DNA from: JAXDMK01 sp963765955
Lineage (GTDB): Bacteria; Actinomycetota; Acidimicrobiia; Acidimicrobiales; AC-14
Direction of reading: 5' to 3'
Assembly (NCBI GenBank): GCA_963765955.1
Contig: CAVXYA010000009.1
Span: forward strand, 248,001 to 312,000
Length of the DNA: 64,000 bases
In this document: piece by piece, positions 56,463 to 64,000 of the stretch
How the letters are laid out: each line of letters starts with the position of its first letter
Position numbering within the stretch: the stretch's first letter is position 1
Notes under the pieces: generated by a model
Databases searched by the model: none
Seen by the model: only the letters and a program-made list of their open reading frames with translations
Told to the model about the DNA's origin: nothing
Program-made: the position numbers and the translations under genes

Positions 56463-56761
56463 GGCCTGCCTGTCCCGAATCCCCGCCCCTTTGGTCGCCA
56501 ACCGCCCTCCCGCATGGTCCGAGTCCCGTCCGCTGTCCCGGTCCACAGGATAATGAAACACCATGGAACCACAAGAGGATATCTTGAGGATTTCCTAGGG
56601 AAAGGGTGTGTGCTGTTTGTGGACAGACGCAGAAGACGGCAGTTGCCCGCCTGTGACAAGTCGTTTCCCAGTCATCGGGCGGCACGAAGGGTGGGACTAC
56701 CCGCCGTATGAAACCTCATGAGATCCCACAAAGGGGAGAGGGCGGGCGGTACCATCAGGAC
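56463..56761. promoter_or_regulatory. divergent promoter region of the Tad operon and the HTH gene
   Basis: About 300 bases, richer in A and T than the coding DNA. GGTACCAT (56748-56755) lies six bases before the HTH start and is the likely -10 on the plus strand. A small inverted repeat TTTCC-TAG-GGAAA is at 56591-56603. I could not assign a clear minus-strand promoter; the N-terminal extension of cpaB, if real, would use part of this stretch. Confidence 0.45.
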
Positions 56762-57013
56762 ATGCCTGATGACGACATCCGCTGGATGAGCACGGCCGCC
56801 GCCGCCCGACGGCTCGGCGTCACCGTCCGCACGCTCTACCGGCTCATCAACGAGGCCGAGCTCCCCGCCTACAAGTTCGGGCGGGTCATCCGCCTCAAGC
56901 AGGATGAGGTCGACAGCTTCATCCAGGCGTCCCGGATCGCCCCCGGGTCGCTCGAGCACCTCTACCCCGAGTCGAAGAGGGACACCTCCGACACCGAGGC
57001 CAACATCACGTAG
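56762..57013 (+). CDS. excisionase-type helix-turn-helix protein
   Basis: An 83-residue DNA-binding protein with a single MerR/excisionase-like domain: STAAAARRLGVTVRTLYRLI and LPAYKFGRVIRLKQDEVDSF. Similar small proteins act as regulators rather than excisionases when not beside an integrase, as here. Divergent from the Tad operon, it is a candidate regulator of it. The 3' end overlaps the opposite-strand gene by 52 bases. Confidence 0.8.
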   Translation: MPDDDIRWMSTAAAARRLGVTVRTLYRLINEAELPAYKFGRVIRLKQDEVDSFIQASRIAPGSLEHLYPESKRDTSDTEANIT

Positions 57014-57507
57014 CTGATTCCGGCCGCCTCGCCGTCGGTACGGATGGTGAGCACGTCGGTCCCCACTGCCCGCAGCTCGCCCACGACGGTGACGTCACCG
57101 AGCACGACCGCCACGCGAGGCCGGCTCGCCACCGCCTGGGCCAGAACCTCGGCCAGGGTGACGTCGAGCGAACCGCGCTCGGCCGCCGACGACGCGGCCA
57201 CCGCCCGTCGGCCCCCGTTCGGCAGTCGCACCTCGGCCACCGCCGCCAGACACACCAGCGTGAGCCGCCCCTCGGCGCCGCCGACGGCCACGAAGTCGGT
57301 GCCCACGCCCACGATCGGGCCGTGGTGACGCCGGCCGCCCGTGGTGGTCAGCGAGACCGGCCGACCGTCCTCGGCCAGGTCCACCAGCAGCCCGGCGAAC
57401 GAGGCCTCCTCCTCCGCCGCCTGGCGCAGCCACCGCTCGCGCACGCGGGCCTCGGCCGCGTCCTGGGCCCGTGCTCCCGCCGCCCACCGCTCGAGATCGT
57501 CGAGCAC
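56962..57507 (-). CDS. uncharacterised protein with two Sm-like strand blocks
   Basis: A 181-residue protein from GTG 57507. The first 55 residues are helical and charged; then VSLTTTGGRRHHGPIVGVGTDFVAV and VAVVLGDVTVVGELRAVGTDVLTI suggest two similar beta-barrel (Sm/LSm-like) halves. No function is known to me. The stop region overlaps the convergent HTH gene. Confidence 0.65.
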   Translation of the reverse strand: MLDDLERWAAGARAQDAAEARVRERWLRQAAEEEASFAGLLVDLAEDGRPVSLTTTGGRRHHGPIVGVGTDFVAVGGAEGRLTLVCLAAVAEVRLPNGGRRAVAASSAAERGSLDVTLAEVLAQAVASRPRVAVVLGDVTVVGELRAVGTDVLTIRTDGEAAGISYVMLASVSEVSLFDSG

Positions 57508-57532
57508 CGCCGCACGCTACGGGACCATCACC

Positions 57533-57581
57533 CGATTTTGGACGGATTTGTACCCCTGAGGTACATATCCGTCCAAAATCG
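57533..57581. promoter_or_regulatory. 49-base inverted repeat in a divergent promoter
   Basis: Arms of 22 bases (57533-57554 and 57560-57581), with one mismatch, flank a 5-base centre. Each arm reads CGATTTTGGACGG then AT-rich sequence to GGTACA near the centre. TTGGAC in one arm and TACAAA/TACATA in the other form -35/-10-like pairs for both directions, so the repeat contains symmetric divergent promoters, or an operator over them. Genes on both sides start within 30 bases. Confidence 0.65.
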
Positions 57582-57586
57582 AACCC

Positions 57587-57934
57587 ATGACGAGCGATTG
57601 CATCTTCTGCCGCATCGTGGCCGGCGAGATCCCGTCCGACGAGGTGGCGTCGTCCGAGCTGAGCTACGCCTTCCGCGACATCACGCCGGCCATGCCCGTC
57701 CACGTGCTCGTCGTCCCCCGGCGGCACATCATCTCGGCCGACGACGTGCAAACGACCGACGCCGACGTCGTAAACGACATGGTGCTCACCGCCCAGCGGG
57801 TCGCCCGCCAGGAGGGGCTGGCCGAGCGGGGCTACCGGCTGGTGTTCAACGTCGGCGACGACGCCCTCAACTCCGTCGGCCACCTTCATCTGCACGTCCT
57901 GGGCGGCCGGGGGATGGGGTGGCCGCCAGGCTGA
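57587..57934 (+). CDS. HIT family nucleotide hydrolase (HinT-like)
   Basis: A 115-residue protein. CIFCRIVAGEIPSDEVA and the histidine triad HLHLHVLGGRGMGWPPG are complete, typical of HinT purine nucleoside phosphoramidases. It starts at ATG 57587, five bases after the large inverted repeat. Confidence 0.93.
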   Translation: MTSDCIFCRIVAGEIPSDEVASSELSYAFRDITPAMPVHVLVVPRRHIISADDVQTTDADVVNDMVLTAQRVARQEGLAERGYRLVFNVGDDALNSVGHLHLHVLGGRGMGWPPG

Positions 57935-57965
57935 CCGGGGGCCGGTACCCTTGACGCAACCACCC

Positions 57966-58910
57966 GTGTCCCCCACCCAAGTCAAGATCCTCGTTCCCGG
58001 CAACCACCTGATGGTGGAGCTGCTCGGCCACCGTGACCAGTTGTTGCGGCTGGTGGAGGACGCTTTCGACGCCGACGTGCTCGTGCGGGGCAACGAGATC
58101 TCCATCAGTGGGGCCGACGCCGACCGGGTGGGACGCCTGTTCGACGAGCTGGTCGTGCTCCTCGGACGGGGCCAGACGCTCGACGCGGCCGACGTGGGCC
58201 GCACCATCGAGATGGTCAAGGCCGACGAGAAGCCTTCGGAGGTGATGTCGAGCGAGGTCCTCCGCTCGGTGAGAGGCCGCAGCGTGCGCCCCAAGACCAG
58301 CGGCCAGAAGCGCTACGCCGACGCCATCGCCTCCAACGTCATCACCTTCGCCATCGGCCCCGCCGGCACCGGCAAGTCGTACCTGGCCGTGGCCCAGGCG
58401 GTCACCGCCCTCCAGGCCCGCCAGGTGAGCCGCATCATCCTCACCCGGCCGGCGGTGGAGGCGGGGGAGCGGCTGGGTTTCCTCCCCGGCGACATGCTGG
58501 CCAAGGTCGACCCCTACCTGCGTCCGTTGTACGACGCCCTGTACGACATGCTCGGCCCCGAGGGAGCCAAGCGCCTCCTCGACGGCGACACCATCGAGGT
58601 CGCCCCCCTGGCCTACATGCGGGGGCGAACCCTCAACGACAGCTTCCTCATCCTGGACGAGGCCCAGAACACCACGCCCGAGCAGATGAAGATGTTCCTC
58701 ACCCGCATCGGCTTCGGCAGCAAGGCAGTCGTCACCGGCGACGTCACCCAGGTCGACCTGGCCGCCGGGCGCAGCGGCCTGCTGGGGTTGGAGAAGGTCC
58801 TCACCGGCATCGACGGCCTCGCCTTCGTCCACCTCACGTCGAAGGACGTCGTCCGCCACCGCATCGTGCAGGACATCGTCGACGCCTACGAGCGGGCCAC
58901 CCCTCCATGA
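57966..58910 (+). CDS. phoH: PhoH family ATPase
   Basis: A 314-residue cytoplasmic ATPase. Walker A is GPAGTGKSYLA, Walker B SFLILDEAQN, with GDVTQVDL after it, all PhoH signatures. GTG 57966 is preferred over TTG 57951 because GGTACCCT (57944-57951) looks like the promoter and would overlap the TTG. ybeY follows with overlap, the conserved pair. Confidence 0.92.
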   Translation: MSPTQVKILVPGNHLMVELLGHRDQLLRLVEDAFDADVLVRGNEISISGADADRVGRLFDELVVLLGRGQTLDAADVGRTIEMVKADEKPSEVMSSEVLRSVRGRSVRPKTSGQKRYADAIASNVITFAIGPAGTGKSYLAVAQAVTALQARQVSRIILTRPAVEAGERLGFLPGDMLAKVDPYLRPLYDALYDMLGPEGAKRLLDGDTIEVAPLAYMRGRTLNDSFLILDEAQNTTPEQMKMFLTRIGFGSKAVVTGDVTQVDLAAGRSGLLGLEKVLTGIDGLAFVHLTSKDVVRHRIVQDIVDAYERATPP

Positions 58911-59437
58911 GTGTGGAGGTCTTCGCGGCCGACGAGCAGGCGGACGAGCCGGTCGACGCCGTGCGGTGGGTCGACCTGGCCCGGTCCGTCCTCGGTGCCC
59001 AGGGCGTCCGGGGCGACACCGAGGTCTCCCTCCTGTTCGTCGACGAGCCGGCCATGGCCGAGCTCAACCTGCGCTTCCTCGACAAGGCGGGCCCCACCGA
59101 CGTGCTGGCCTTCCCCATCGACGAGGAGGAGGCGCTGGAGGCGGGGCCGGCCGGGCCCCGGTCGCCCGACTCCCTCGGTCCCGGTCCGACCGACGAGCCC
59201 AATCCGGGCGACGTCCCCCGGCTGCTGGGCGACGTGGTCGTGTGTCCCGCCGTCGCCCGCCGCAACGCCCCCGGCCACGCCGGAACCTACGACGACGAGA
59301 TGGCCCTGCTGATCGTCCATGGCGTGCTTCATCTTCTGGGTATGGATCACGAAGACTCCCAGGAGGCAGCGGTGATGGAGCGACGGGAGCAGGAGATGCT
59401 CGAGCGATTCCACCGAAAAACGGTGACCCAGCAGTGA
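58907..59437 (+). CDS. ybeY: endoribonuclease YbeY
   Basis: A 176-residue zinc-dependent RNase for rRNA maturation. HGVLHLLGMDHE is the H3xH5xH metal motif, and TDVLAFPID is the upstream signature. An insertion of about 25 residues rich in Pro, Gly and Asp follows it. ATG 58907 overlaps the phoH stop (ATGA). Confidence 0.93.
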   Translation: MSVEVFAADEQADEPVDAVRWVDLARSVLGAQGVRGDTEVSLLFVDEPAMAELNLRFLDKAGPTDVLAFPIDEEEALEAGPAGPRSPDSLGPGPTDEPNPGDVPRLLGDVVVCPAVARRNAPGHAGTYDDEMALLIVHGVLHLLGMDHEDSQEAAVMERREQEMLERFHRKTVTQQ

Positions 59438-59459
59438 GCATCCGGCCGGGGGAGGCCGT

Positions 59460-60797
59460 ATGAGCACCACCGCGCTGATGGTGGTGGGCGTGTTCGTCCT
59501 GATCGCGATGGCAGCGGTGCTCGCCATCGCCGAGACGTCGCTCACCCGCCTCACCCGGATCCGGGCCCTCACCCTGGCCGAGGAGGGTAGGAAGGGGGCC
59601 AGGCAGCTCCTGAAGCTGGTGGAGCACCCCGAGCGCTTCATCAACCCGGTCCTGCTGCTGGTGCTGCTGTGCCACCTGGCCGCGGCCAGCATCGTCGGCG
59701 TGCTGGCCGAGCGGTGGGCGGGCGCCCTGGGCGTGGTCCTGGCCGTGGTGTTCGAGCTGGTGGTGATCTTCGTGCTGGCCGAGGCCGTGCCCAAGACCTA
59801 CGCCGTGCAGCACCCCGACCAGGCCGCCCTGCGGGTGGCCCCCCTGGTGGGGGCCATCGTCGGCTTCCCCCCGGTGCGGCTGTTCTCCAGGATGCTCATC
59901 GGGCTGGCCAACATCGTCGTCCCCGGCCGGGGCCTCAAGCAGGGCCCGTTCGTCTCGGAGGAGGAGCTGCTGGCCACCGTCGACGTGGCCGTGGAGGACG
60001 AGGTCATCGAGCGGGAGGAGCGCCGCCTCATCCACTCGATCATCGAGTTCGGCGACACGGTGGTGCGGGAGGTGATGGTGCCCCGTCCCGACATCCTGGC
60101 GGTGGAGGCCCGGGCCACGGTGAAGGACGCCTTGGAGGTGGCGCTGGCGGCCGGGTACAGCCGGATCCCCGTCTACGAGCAGGGCATCGACGACATCATC
60201 GGCATCCTCTACACCAAGGACCTGATCCGGGCCGTGTACGACGACCGGGGCGACGAACCGGTGCGCGACCTGGTGCGTCCGGCCAACTACGTGCCCGAGA
60301 CCAAGCGGGTGGCCGAGCTGCTGCCGGAGATGCAGAAGCAGAAGCAGCACATGGCGATCGTGGTCGACGAGCACGGGGGCGTGGCCGGACTGGTCACCCT
60401 GGAGGACCTCATCGAGGAGCTGGTAGGCGAGATCGTCGACGAGTACGACGTGGAGGAGGTCCCGGTCGAGGACCTGGGCGGGGGCGAGTTCCGGGTCAAC
60501 GCCCGCCTGCCCATCGACGAGCTGGAGGAGCTGCTCCACGTCGCCCTCCCCGAGGGCGACTACGACACCGTCGGGGGACTGCTGCTCGACCTCCTCGGCC
60601 ATGTCCCCGTCCAGGGGGAGAGCGTCCCCTTCGACGGCCACCGTCTCATCGCCGAGAAGGTGCAGGGCCGGCGCATCGGCCGGGTCCGCATCTCGCCGCT
60701 GCACCCGGGGACCGGCCAGGCCCACGATTCATCCCCGGACGGGGCACCGGAGGAGCAGGAGCCGTCGGTGAGCTCGCCGGCTTCGGAAACAGGGTGA
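59460..60797 (+). CDS. CNNM/CBS-domain transporter-like protein (HlyC/CorC family)
   Basis: A 445-residue membrane protein. An N-terminal CNNM domain with four helices (residues 1-135; EAVPKTYAVQHPD) is followed by paired CBS domains (MVPRPDILAVEA, MAIVVDEHGGVAGLVTLEDL) and a CorC-HlyC C-terminal domain (LPEGDYDTVGGLLLDLLGHV). Family members act in divalent-cation export. It lies in the usual ybeY-corC-era order. Confidence 0.9.
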   Translation: MSTTALMVVGVFVLIAMAAVLAIAETSLTRLTRIRALTLAEEGRKGARQLLKLVEHPERFINPVLLLVLLCHLAAASIVGVLAERWAGALGVVLAVVFELVVIFVLAEAVPKTYAVQHPDQAALRVAPLVGAIVGFPPVRLFSRMLIGLANIVVPGRGLKQGPFVSEEELLATVDVAVEDEVIEREERRLIHSIIEFGDTVVREVMVPRPDILAVEARATVKDALEVALAAGYSRIPVYEQGIDDIIGILYTKDLIRAVYDDRGDEPVRDLVRPANYVPETKRVAELLPEMQKQKQHMAIVVDEHGGVAGLVTLEDLIEELVGEIVDEYDVEEVPVEDLGGGEFRVNARLPIDELEELLHVALPEGDYDTVGGLLLDLLGHVPVQGESVPFDGHRLIAEKVQGRRIGRVRISPLHPGTGQAHDSSPDGAPEEQEPSVSSPASETG

Positions 60798-61630
60798 GAT
60801 CGGGGTTCGCCACCCTCGTGGGGCGACCCAACGTCGGCAAGTCGACCCTGCTCAACGCCATCCTGGGCACCAAGGTCACCATCACCGCCACCGCCCCCCA
60901 GACGACCCGGACCGAGGTGCGGGGGGTGCTCAACCGGCCCGACGTGCAGGTGGTGTTCGTGGACACGCCCGGCATCCACAAGCCTCGGTCGGCGATGGGG
61001 GAGCGGCTCAACGCCACCGCCACCGGCGCTCTCGACGAGGTCGACGTAGCCGTCCTGGTGATCGACGCCACCGCCCCCCTCGGCAAGGGCGACCGCTACG
61101 TGGCCGCCCGCCTCCCGCCCGACTCCATCTGCGTGGTGAACAAGATCGACGCCGCCTCCCAGCCCGAGATCCTGTCCCAGCTCACCAAGGCGGGGGAGCT
61201 CGAGCTGTCGGCCTACTACCCGGTGTCGGCCCGCACCGGCGAGGGTGTCGACGTCCTGGTGGACGCCATCGTGGCCCGCCTGCCGGAGGGCCCCCAGTAC
61301 TACCCGGACGGGATGATCTCCGACGCCGGCGACGGCTTCTGGGTGTCGGAGCTGGTGCGGGAGCAGCTGCTCAAGGTGGTGCGGGAGGAGATGCCGCACT
61401 CCATCGCCTGCCGGGTCACCGAGTGGGAGTGGCCCCTCATCCGCTGCGAGATCCTGGTCGAGCGGGAGTCGCAGAAGGGCATCGTCATCGGCAAGGGCGG
61501 CGCCGTCCTCAAGCAGGTGGGCCAGGCGGTGCGGGCCCAGCTCGACCCGGGCGCCTACCTGGAGCTGGTGGTGAAGGTCGACAAGGACTGGCAGCGCCGC
61601 CCCCAGGCCCTCGACCGCCTCGGGTACTGA
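60794..61630 (+). CDS. era: GTPase Era
   Basis: A 278-residue ribosome-assembly GTPase. G1 GRPNVGKST, G3 DTPGIHK, G4 NKID and a C-terminal KH domain with GIVIGKGGAVLKQVG. GTG 60794 overlaps the preceding stop (GTGA) and puts G1 near residue 10, as normal for Era. Confidence 0.94.
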   Translation: MRSGFATLVGRPNVGKSTLLNAILGTKVTITATAPQTTRTEVRGVLNRPDVQVVFVDTPGIHKPRSAMGERLNATATGALDEVDVAVLVIDATAPLGKGDRYVAARLPPDSICVVNKIDAASQPEILSQLTKAGELELSAYYPVSARTGEGVDVLVDAIVARLPEGPQYYPDGMISDAGDGFWVSELVREQLLKVVREEMPHSIACRVTEWEWPLIRCEILVERESQKGIVIGKGGAVLKQVGQAVRAQLDPGAYLELVVKVDKDWQRRPQALDRLGY

Positions 61631-61680
61631 GCTTTCCGAAAGGCCGTGGCCGGCCGGCACGGGAGGTGTATCATTGGTGT

Positions 61681-61884
61681 ATGTCTCGCACCAACATCGA
61701 TCTGGACGACGACGCCTGCCGCGCCGTCATGGAGCGGTACCGCTTGTCGACCAAGCGAGAGGCCGTGAACTTCGCCCTCCGGACGCTGGCCGCCGAGCCC
61801 CTGGGGCTCGATGCTGCCCGGCGGCTGCGGGGGACGGGCTGGGACGGAGATCTCGACGAGATGCGAGCGCCACGCGCCGGTTGA
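61681..61884 (+). CDS. vapB: VapB-type antitoxin
   Basis: A 67-residue ribbon-helix-helix antitoxin: MSRTNIDLDDDACRAVMERY and KREAVNFALRTLA, with a C-terminal toxin-binding tail (GTGWDGDLDEMR). A TATCAT -10-like motif lies six bases before the ATG. The stop overlaps vapC. Confidence 0.88.
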   Translation: MSRTNIDLDDDACRAVMERYRLSTKREAVNFALRTLAAEPLGLDAARRLRGTGWDGDLDEMRAPRAG

Positions 61885-62267
61885 TCCTCGTCGACACCTC
61901 GGCGTGGGTGGAGTTCCTGCGCGACACGGGAAGCTCCGTCTGCTCCCGGGTCGACGCGCTCCTGGGCGAGGGTCTCAGCACGTGCGAGCCGGTCCGCATG
62001 GAGCTGCTCGCCGGGGCCCGGGACGAGAAGCACCTCGACGACCTGCGGAGGCTCCTGGCGAGAGCCGAGCTGATCCCGACGGAGGCACGCGACTACGAGG
62101 AGGCGGCTGCTCTCTACCGGACGTGCCGCCGCCGGGGAGAGACGGTCCGGCGAATGACCGACTGCCTTATCGCGGCGATCGCCATCCGCGCCGATGTCGC
62201 CCTGCTGCACGCCGACGCCGACTTCGACGTGCTCGCCCGCCACACCCCCCTCCAGATCGCCGAGTGA
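61881..62267 (+). CDS. vapC: VapC-type PIN-domain ribonuclease toxin
   Basis: A 128-residue PIN domain. The acidic active-site residues are in ILVDTSAWVEFLR, the Glu of VRMELLAGA, TDCLIAAIAI and HADADFDVLA. TTG 61881 overlaps the antitoxin stop (TTGA), the normal vapBC coupling. Confidence 0.9.
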   Translation: MILVDTSAWVEFLRDTGSSVCSRVDALLGEGLSTCEPVRMELLAGARDEKHLDDLRRLLARAELIPTEARDYEEAAALYRTCRRRGETVRRMTDCLIAAIAIRADVALLHADADFDVLARHTPLQIAE

Positions 62268-62268
62268 G

Positions 62269-62673
62269 CTACTCCGACTCGGACGGCCGGCCGCGGAGGC
62301 GTTTTCGCTCGCCGGTGCGGCGCTTGGCCTCCAGGCGGCGGGTCTTGGCGCCTTTGGACGGCCGGGTCGGCACCCGCGGCCGCTCGACCTTGAGGGCCTC
62401 CCGAAGACGGGCGGCCAGCCGGTCGAGGGCGAGCTGGCGGTTGCGGAGCTGCGAGCGCTCGTCGTCGGCCACCACCCGCACCACCGGTCCCAGGCGTTCG
62501 AGCAGGCGGGCCCGCTGGCGGGGACCGAGGGAGGGCGAGTTGGCGACGTCGAAGACGACCTCGGCCCGGGTGTTCGAGGTGTTGGCGTGCTGCCCGCCCG
62601 GTCCACCGGACGCGGAGAAGCGCCATTCCAGCTCCGAGAGGGGGATCCGGCACGAGCGGCTCACGACCAGCAT
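62269..62673 (-). CDS. arfB: peptidyl-tRNA hydrolase ArfB
   Basis: A 134-residue ribosome-rescue factor. The release-factor GGQ is in SGGPGGQHANTSNTRAEV, and the C-terminus is the basic tail (KGAKTRRLEAKRRTGERKR) that enters the mRNA channel. ATG 62673. Confidence 0.9.
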   Translation of the reverse strand: MLVVSRSCRIPLSELEWRFSASGGPGGQHANTSNTRAEVVFDVANSPSLGPRQRARLLERLGPVVRVVADDERSQLRNRQLALDRLAARLREALKVERPRVPTRPSKGAKTRRLEAKRRTGERKRLRGRPSESE

Positions 62674-62694
62674 CGGGACCCGACCGTACCGGCT

Positions 62695-62803
62695 GGTACC
62701 ATTGGTCAGCGCTTGGGCGACCTGCCAGGCGCGTCCGCAATCGGCCATTCCCAGCGAAGATTCCTGGGGTGTGGCCGGGGACAAGGAAGATCACAGCGAG
62801 CGT
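62695..62803 (+). promoter_or_regulatory. rpsO promoter and leader
   Basis: GGTACCAT at 62695-62702 gives a plus-strand promoter candidate with a leader of about 95 bases before rpsO. This is longer than other leaders in the window and could carry the S15 feedback site known in other bacteria; no structure was confirmed. Confidence 0.35.
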
Positions 62804-63061
62804 ATGCCCGACAAAACCGCCACCATCGGCGAGTACCGGCTTCACGAGACAGACACCGGCTCGCCCGAGGTCCAGATCGCGCTGCTCACCGAGCGGATCA
62901 ACCACCTCACCGGCCACCTGAAGGACCACAAGAAAGACCATCACGGTCGGCGTGGGCTCCTGATGATGGTCGGCCGCCGTCGCCGCCTTCTCGACTACGT
63001 GAAGGCCAACGACGTCGAGCGCTACCGGGCGTTGATCGCCCGGCTCGGGCTGCGCCGGTAA
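62804..63061 (+). CDS. rpsO: 30S ribosomal protein S15
   Basis: An 85-residue 16S rRNA-binding protein. DTGSPEVQIALLTERINHLTGH and HHGRRGLLMMVGRRRRLLDY are the family signatures. ATG 62804. pnp follows, the universal rpsO-pnp order. Confidence 0.95.
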   Translation: MPDKTATIGEYRLHETDTGSPEVQIALLTERINHLTGHLKDHKKDHHGRRGLLMMVGRRRRLLDYVKANDVERYRALIARLGLRR

Positions 63062-63070
63062 TGCTCATGG

Positions 63071-63122
63071 GAGCGGCCCTTCGGGCCGCTCTCGCACCGT
63101 GAGGCGGCCCGCCGTGGGCCGC
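63071..63122 (+). terminator. double hairpin between rpsO and pnp
   Basis: Two hairpins: GAGCGGCCC with a TTC loop (63071-63091, perfect 9-base arms) and GCGGCCC with a 5-base loop (63104-63122). No T-run follows, but they lie just behind rpsO and likely stop or slow transcription, or are the processing site before pnp. Confidence 0.6.
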
Positions 63123-63274
63123 TCTCGTCATTTCGCAGCAAACAGTAGGGGCGACCGAGTCAGCTGCCAGTCGCCGGCTCCCCGGGCCGACATCGCCGTC
63201 CGGGTGGTCGACAACTGGGAACTGGCCGTCGCTCCGCACAGACCCTCGAACCAAGAGGAAAAGGAGCGACACAC

Positions 63275-64000
63275 ATGACGGAACCCGTTTCCGTTTCGTC
63301 CCCCGTGAGTGGGACCGACAAGACCATGTCCTTTCAGGCCGGCAAGCTGGCGCAGCTGGCCGACGGCGCGGTGCTGGCCCAGCTGGGCGACACCATGGTG
63401 CTCTGCACCGCCACCGCCTCCCGCAGCGTGCGCGAAGGGGTCGATTTCTTCCCCCTCACCGTCGACATCGAGGAGCGGATGTACGCCGCCGGCAAGATCC
63501 CCGGCTCGTTCTTCCGGCGGGAGGGCCGGGCCACCGACCAGGCCATCCTCACCTGCCGCCTGCTCGACCGGCCCCTGCGGCCCTCGTTCCCCGAGGGCTT
63601 CCGCAACGAGGTCCACATCGTGGGCACGATCCTCGGGGCCGACCAGGAGAACCCGCACGACGTGCTGGCCATCAACGGCGCCTCCGCCGCCCTGATGCTC
63701 TCCGGCATCCCCTTCGACGGGCCCATCGGCGCCGTCCGCATCGCCTACACATCCGCCGGCGAGTGGATCGCCCACCCCACCTACCAGGACGGCGACGAGT
63801 CGACGTTCGAGCTGGTCGTGGCCGGGCGGGCGTTGGAAGCCGACGATGATGGGGAGTACGACGTCGCCATCATGATGGTGGAGGCGGGCGGCACCGAGGA
63901 CGCCTGGCGCATCTACGAGGCGGGCGCCCCCAAGGTGACCGAGGAGGTCATCGCCCAGGGGCTCGAGTCGGCCAAGACCTGGATCCGGGAGGCCATCGAC
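63275..64000 (+). CDS. pnp: polyribonucleotide nucleotidyltransferase, 5' part
   Basis: PNPase, the phosphorolytic 3'-5' exoribonuclease of the degradosome. The window holds the first 242 residues, with the first RNase PH domain: FQAGKLAQLADGAVLAQLGD, GSFFRREGRATDQAILTCRL and the LDRPLRPSFPEGF motif. ATG 63275 has AAGGAG about eight bases upstream. The gene runs off the window. Confidence 0.95.
   Translation, partial: MTEPVSVSSPVSGTDKTMSFQAGKLAQLADGAVLAQLGDTMVLCTATASRSVREGVDFFPLTVDIEERMYAAGKIPGSFFRREGRATDQAILTCRLLDRPLRPSFPEGFRNEVHIVGTILGADQENPHDVLAINGASAALMLSGIPFDGPIGAVRIAYTSAGEWIAHPTYQDGDESTFELVVAGRALEADDDGEYDVAIMMVEAGGTEDAWRIYEAGAPKVTEEVIAQGLESAKTWIREAID

Noticed and set aside
56762..57013. 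Excisionase of an integrated element
   Set aside because: No integrase, attachment-site repeat or phage gene lies near; the small HTH protein is more likely a regulator.

Overview
The window reads as chromosomal DNA of a high-GC, Gram-positive-type actinobacterium. GTG and TTG starts are frequent, the XPB-type helicase sits next to its helicase-associated partner, and there is an actinobacterial cytochrome bc1/aa3 block, a BldD-like regulator, a PAC2 protein, a Tad pilus locus and 13E12-type DUF222/HNH DNA. The gene content fits Acidimicrobiia-like lineages best, but that placement is inference. No rRNA, tRNA or CRISPR array was recognised.

Layout. 0-3.1 kb: end of a respiratory block (oxidase subunit III, CtaG-like factor, cytochrome b). 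3.2-7.8 kb: helicase-associated protein and XPB helicase. 7.85-11.6 kb: a two-gene NTPase module with an operator-like TGTACA array, which looks like an accessory insertion before leuS. 11.7-22.4 kb: housekeeping genes (leuS, PAC2, thioredoxin, comEA, comEC, folP-like, holA). 22.6-24.8 kb: a DUF222/HNH gene with a LexA-type box and the decayed remains of an IS1182-like transposase. 24.8-29 kb: rpsT, a hydrolase, lepA and DUF72. 29-34 kb: a lipoprotein, a GAF-PP2C phosphatase, a double KaiC-like ATPase and bioD. 34-37.6 kb: hrcA, dnaJ, rsmE and a BldD-like regulator.

37.6-46.8 kb is the most interesting block: a tightly overlapping operon of nine genes, with a divergent aminocarboxypropyltransferase/GNAT pair beside it. 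The operon encodes an AMP-forming ligase, a KAS III-like acyltransferase, an AurF-like diiron oxygenase, a small carrier protein, a seryl-tRNA-synthetase-like amino acid:[carrier protein] ligase, a thioester-reductase-like SDR, a phosphopantetheinyl transferase, a second ferritin-like protein and a second acyl carrier protein. Together they look like a small-molecule pathway in which an amino acid is loaded on a carrier protein, oxidised, acylated and released.

46.8-56.5 kb, minus strand: a Tad/Flp pilus locus (cpaB, cpaE/tadZ, tadA, tadB, tadC, flp, three TadE/TadG-like genes). It continues with overlapping genes into a pseudokinase-VCBS membrane protein, a LysM membrane protein and a hicAB pair. 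56.7-64 kb: a HTH protein, HIT protein, phoH, ybeY, corC-type, era, vapBC, arfB, rpsO and the start of pnp.

A window-wide oddity is that at least eleven genes, including essential ones (leuS twice, lepA, holA, qcrB), are interrupted by frame changes explained by one surplus base each, usually a G. I read these as consensus errors of the assembly rather than pseudogenes, and I give each broken gene its full extent.
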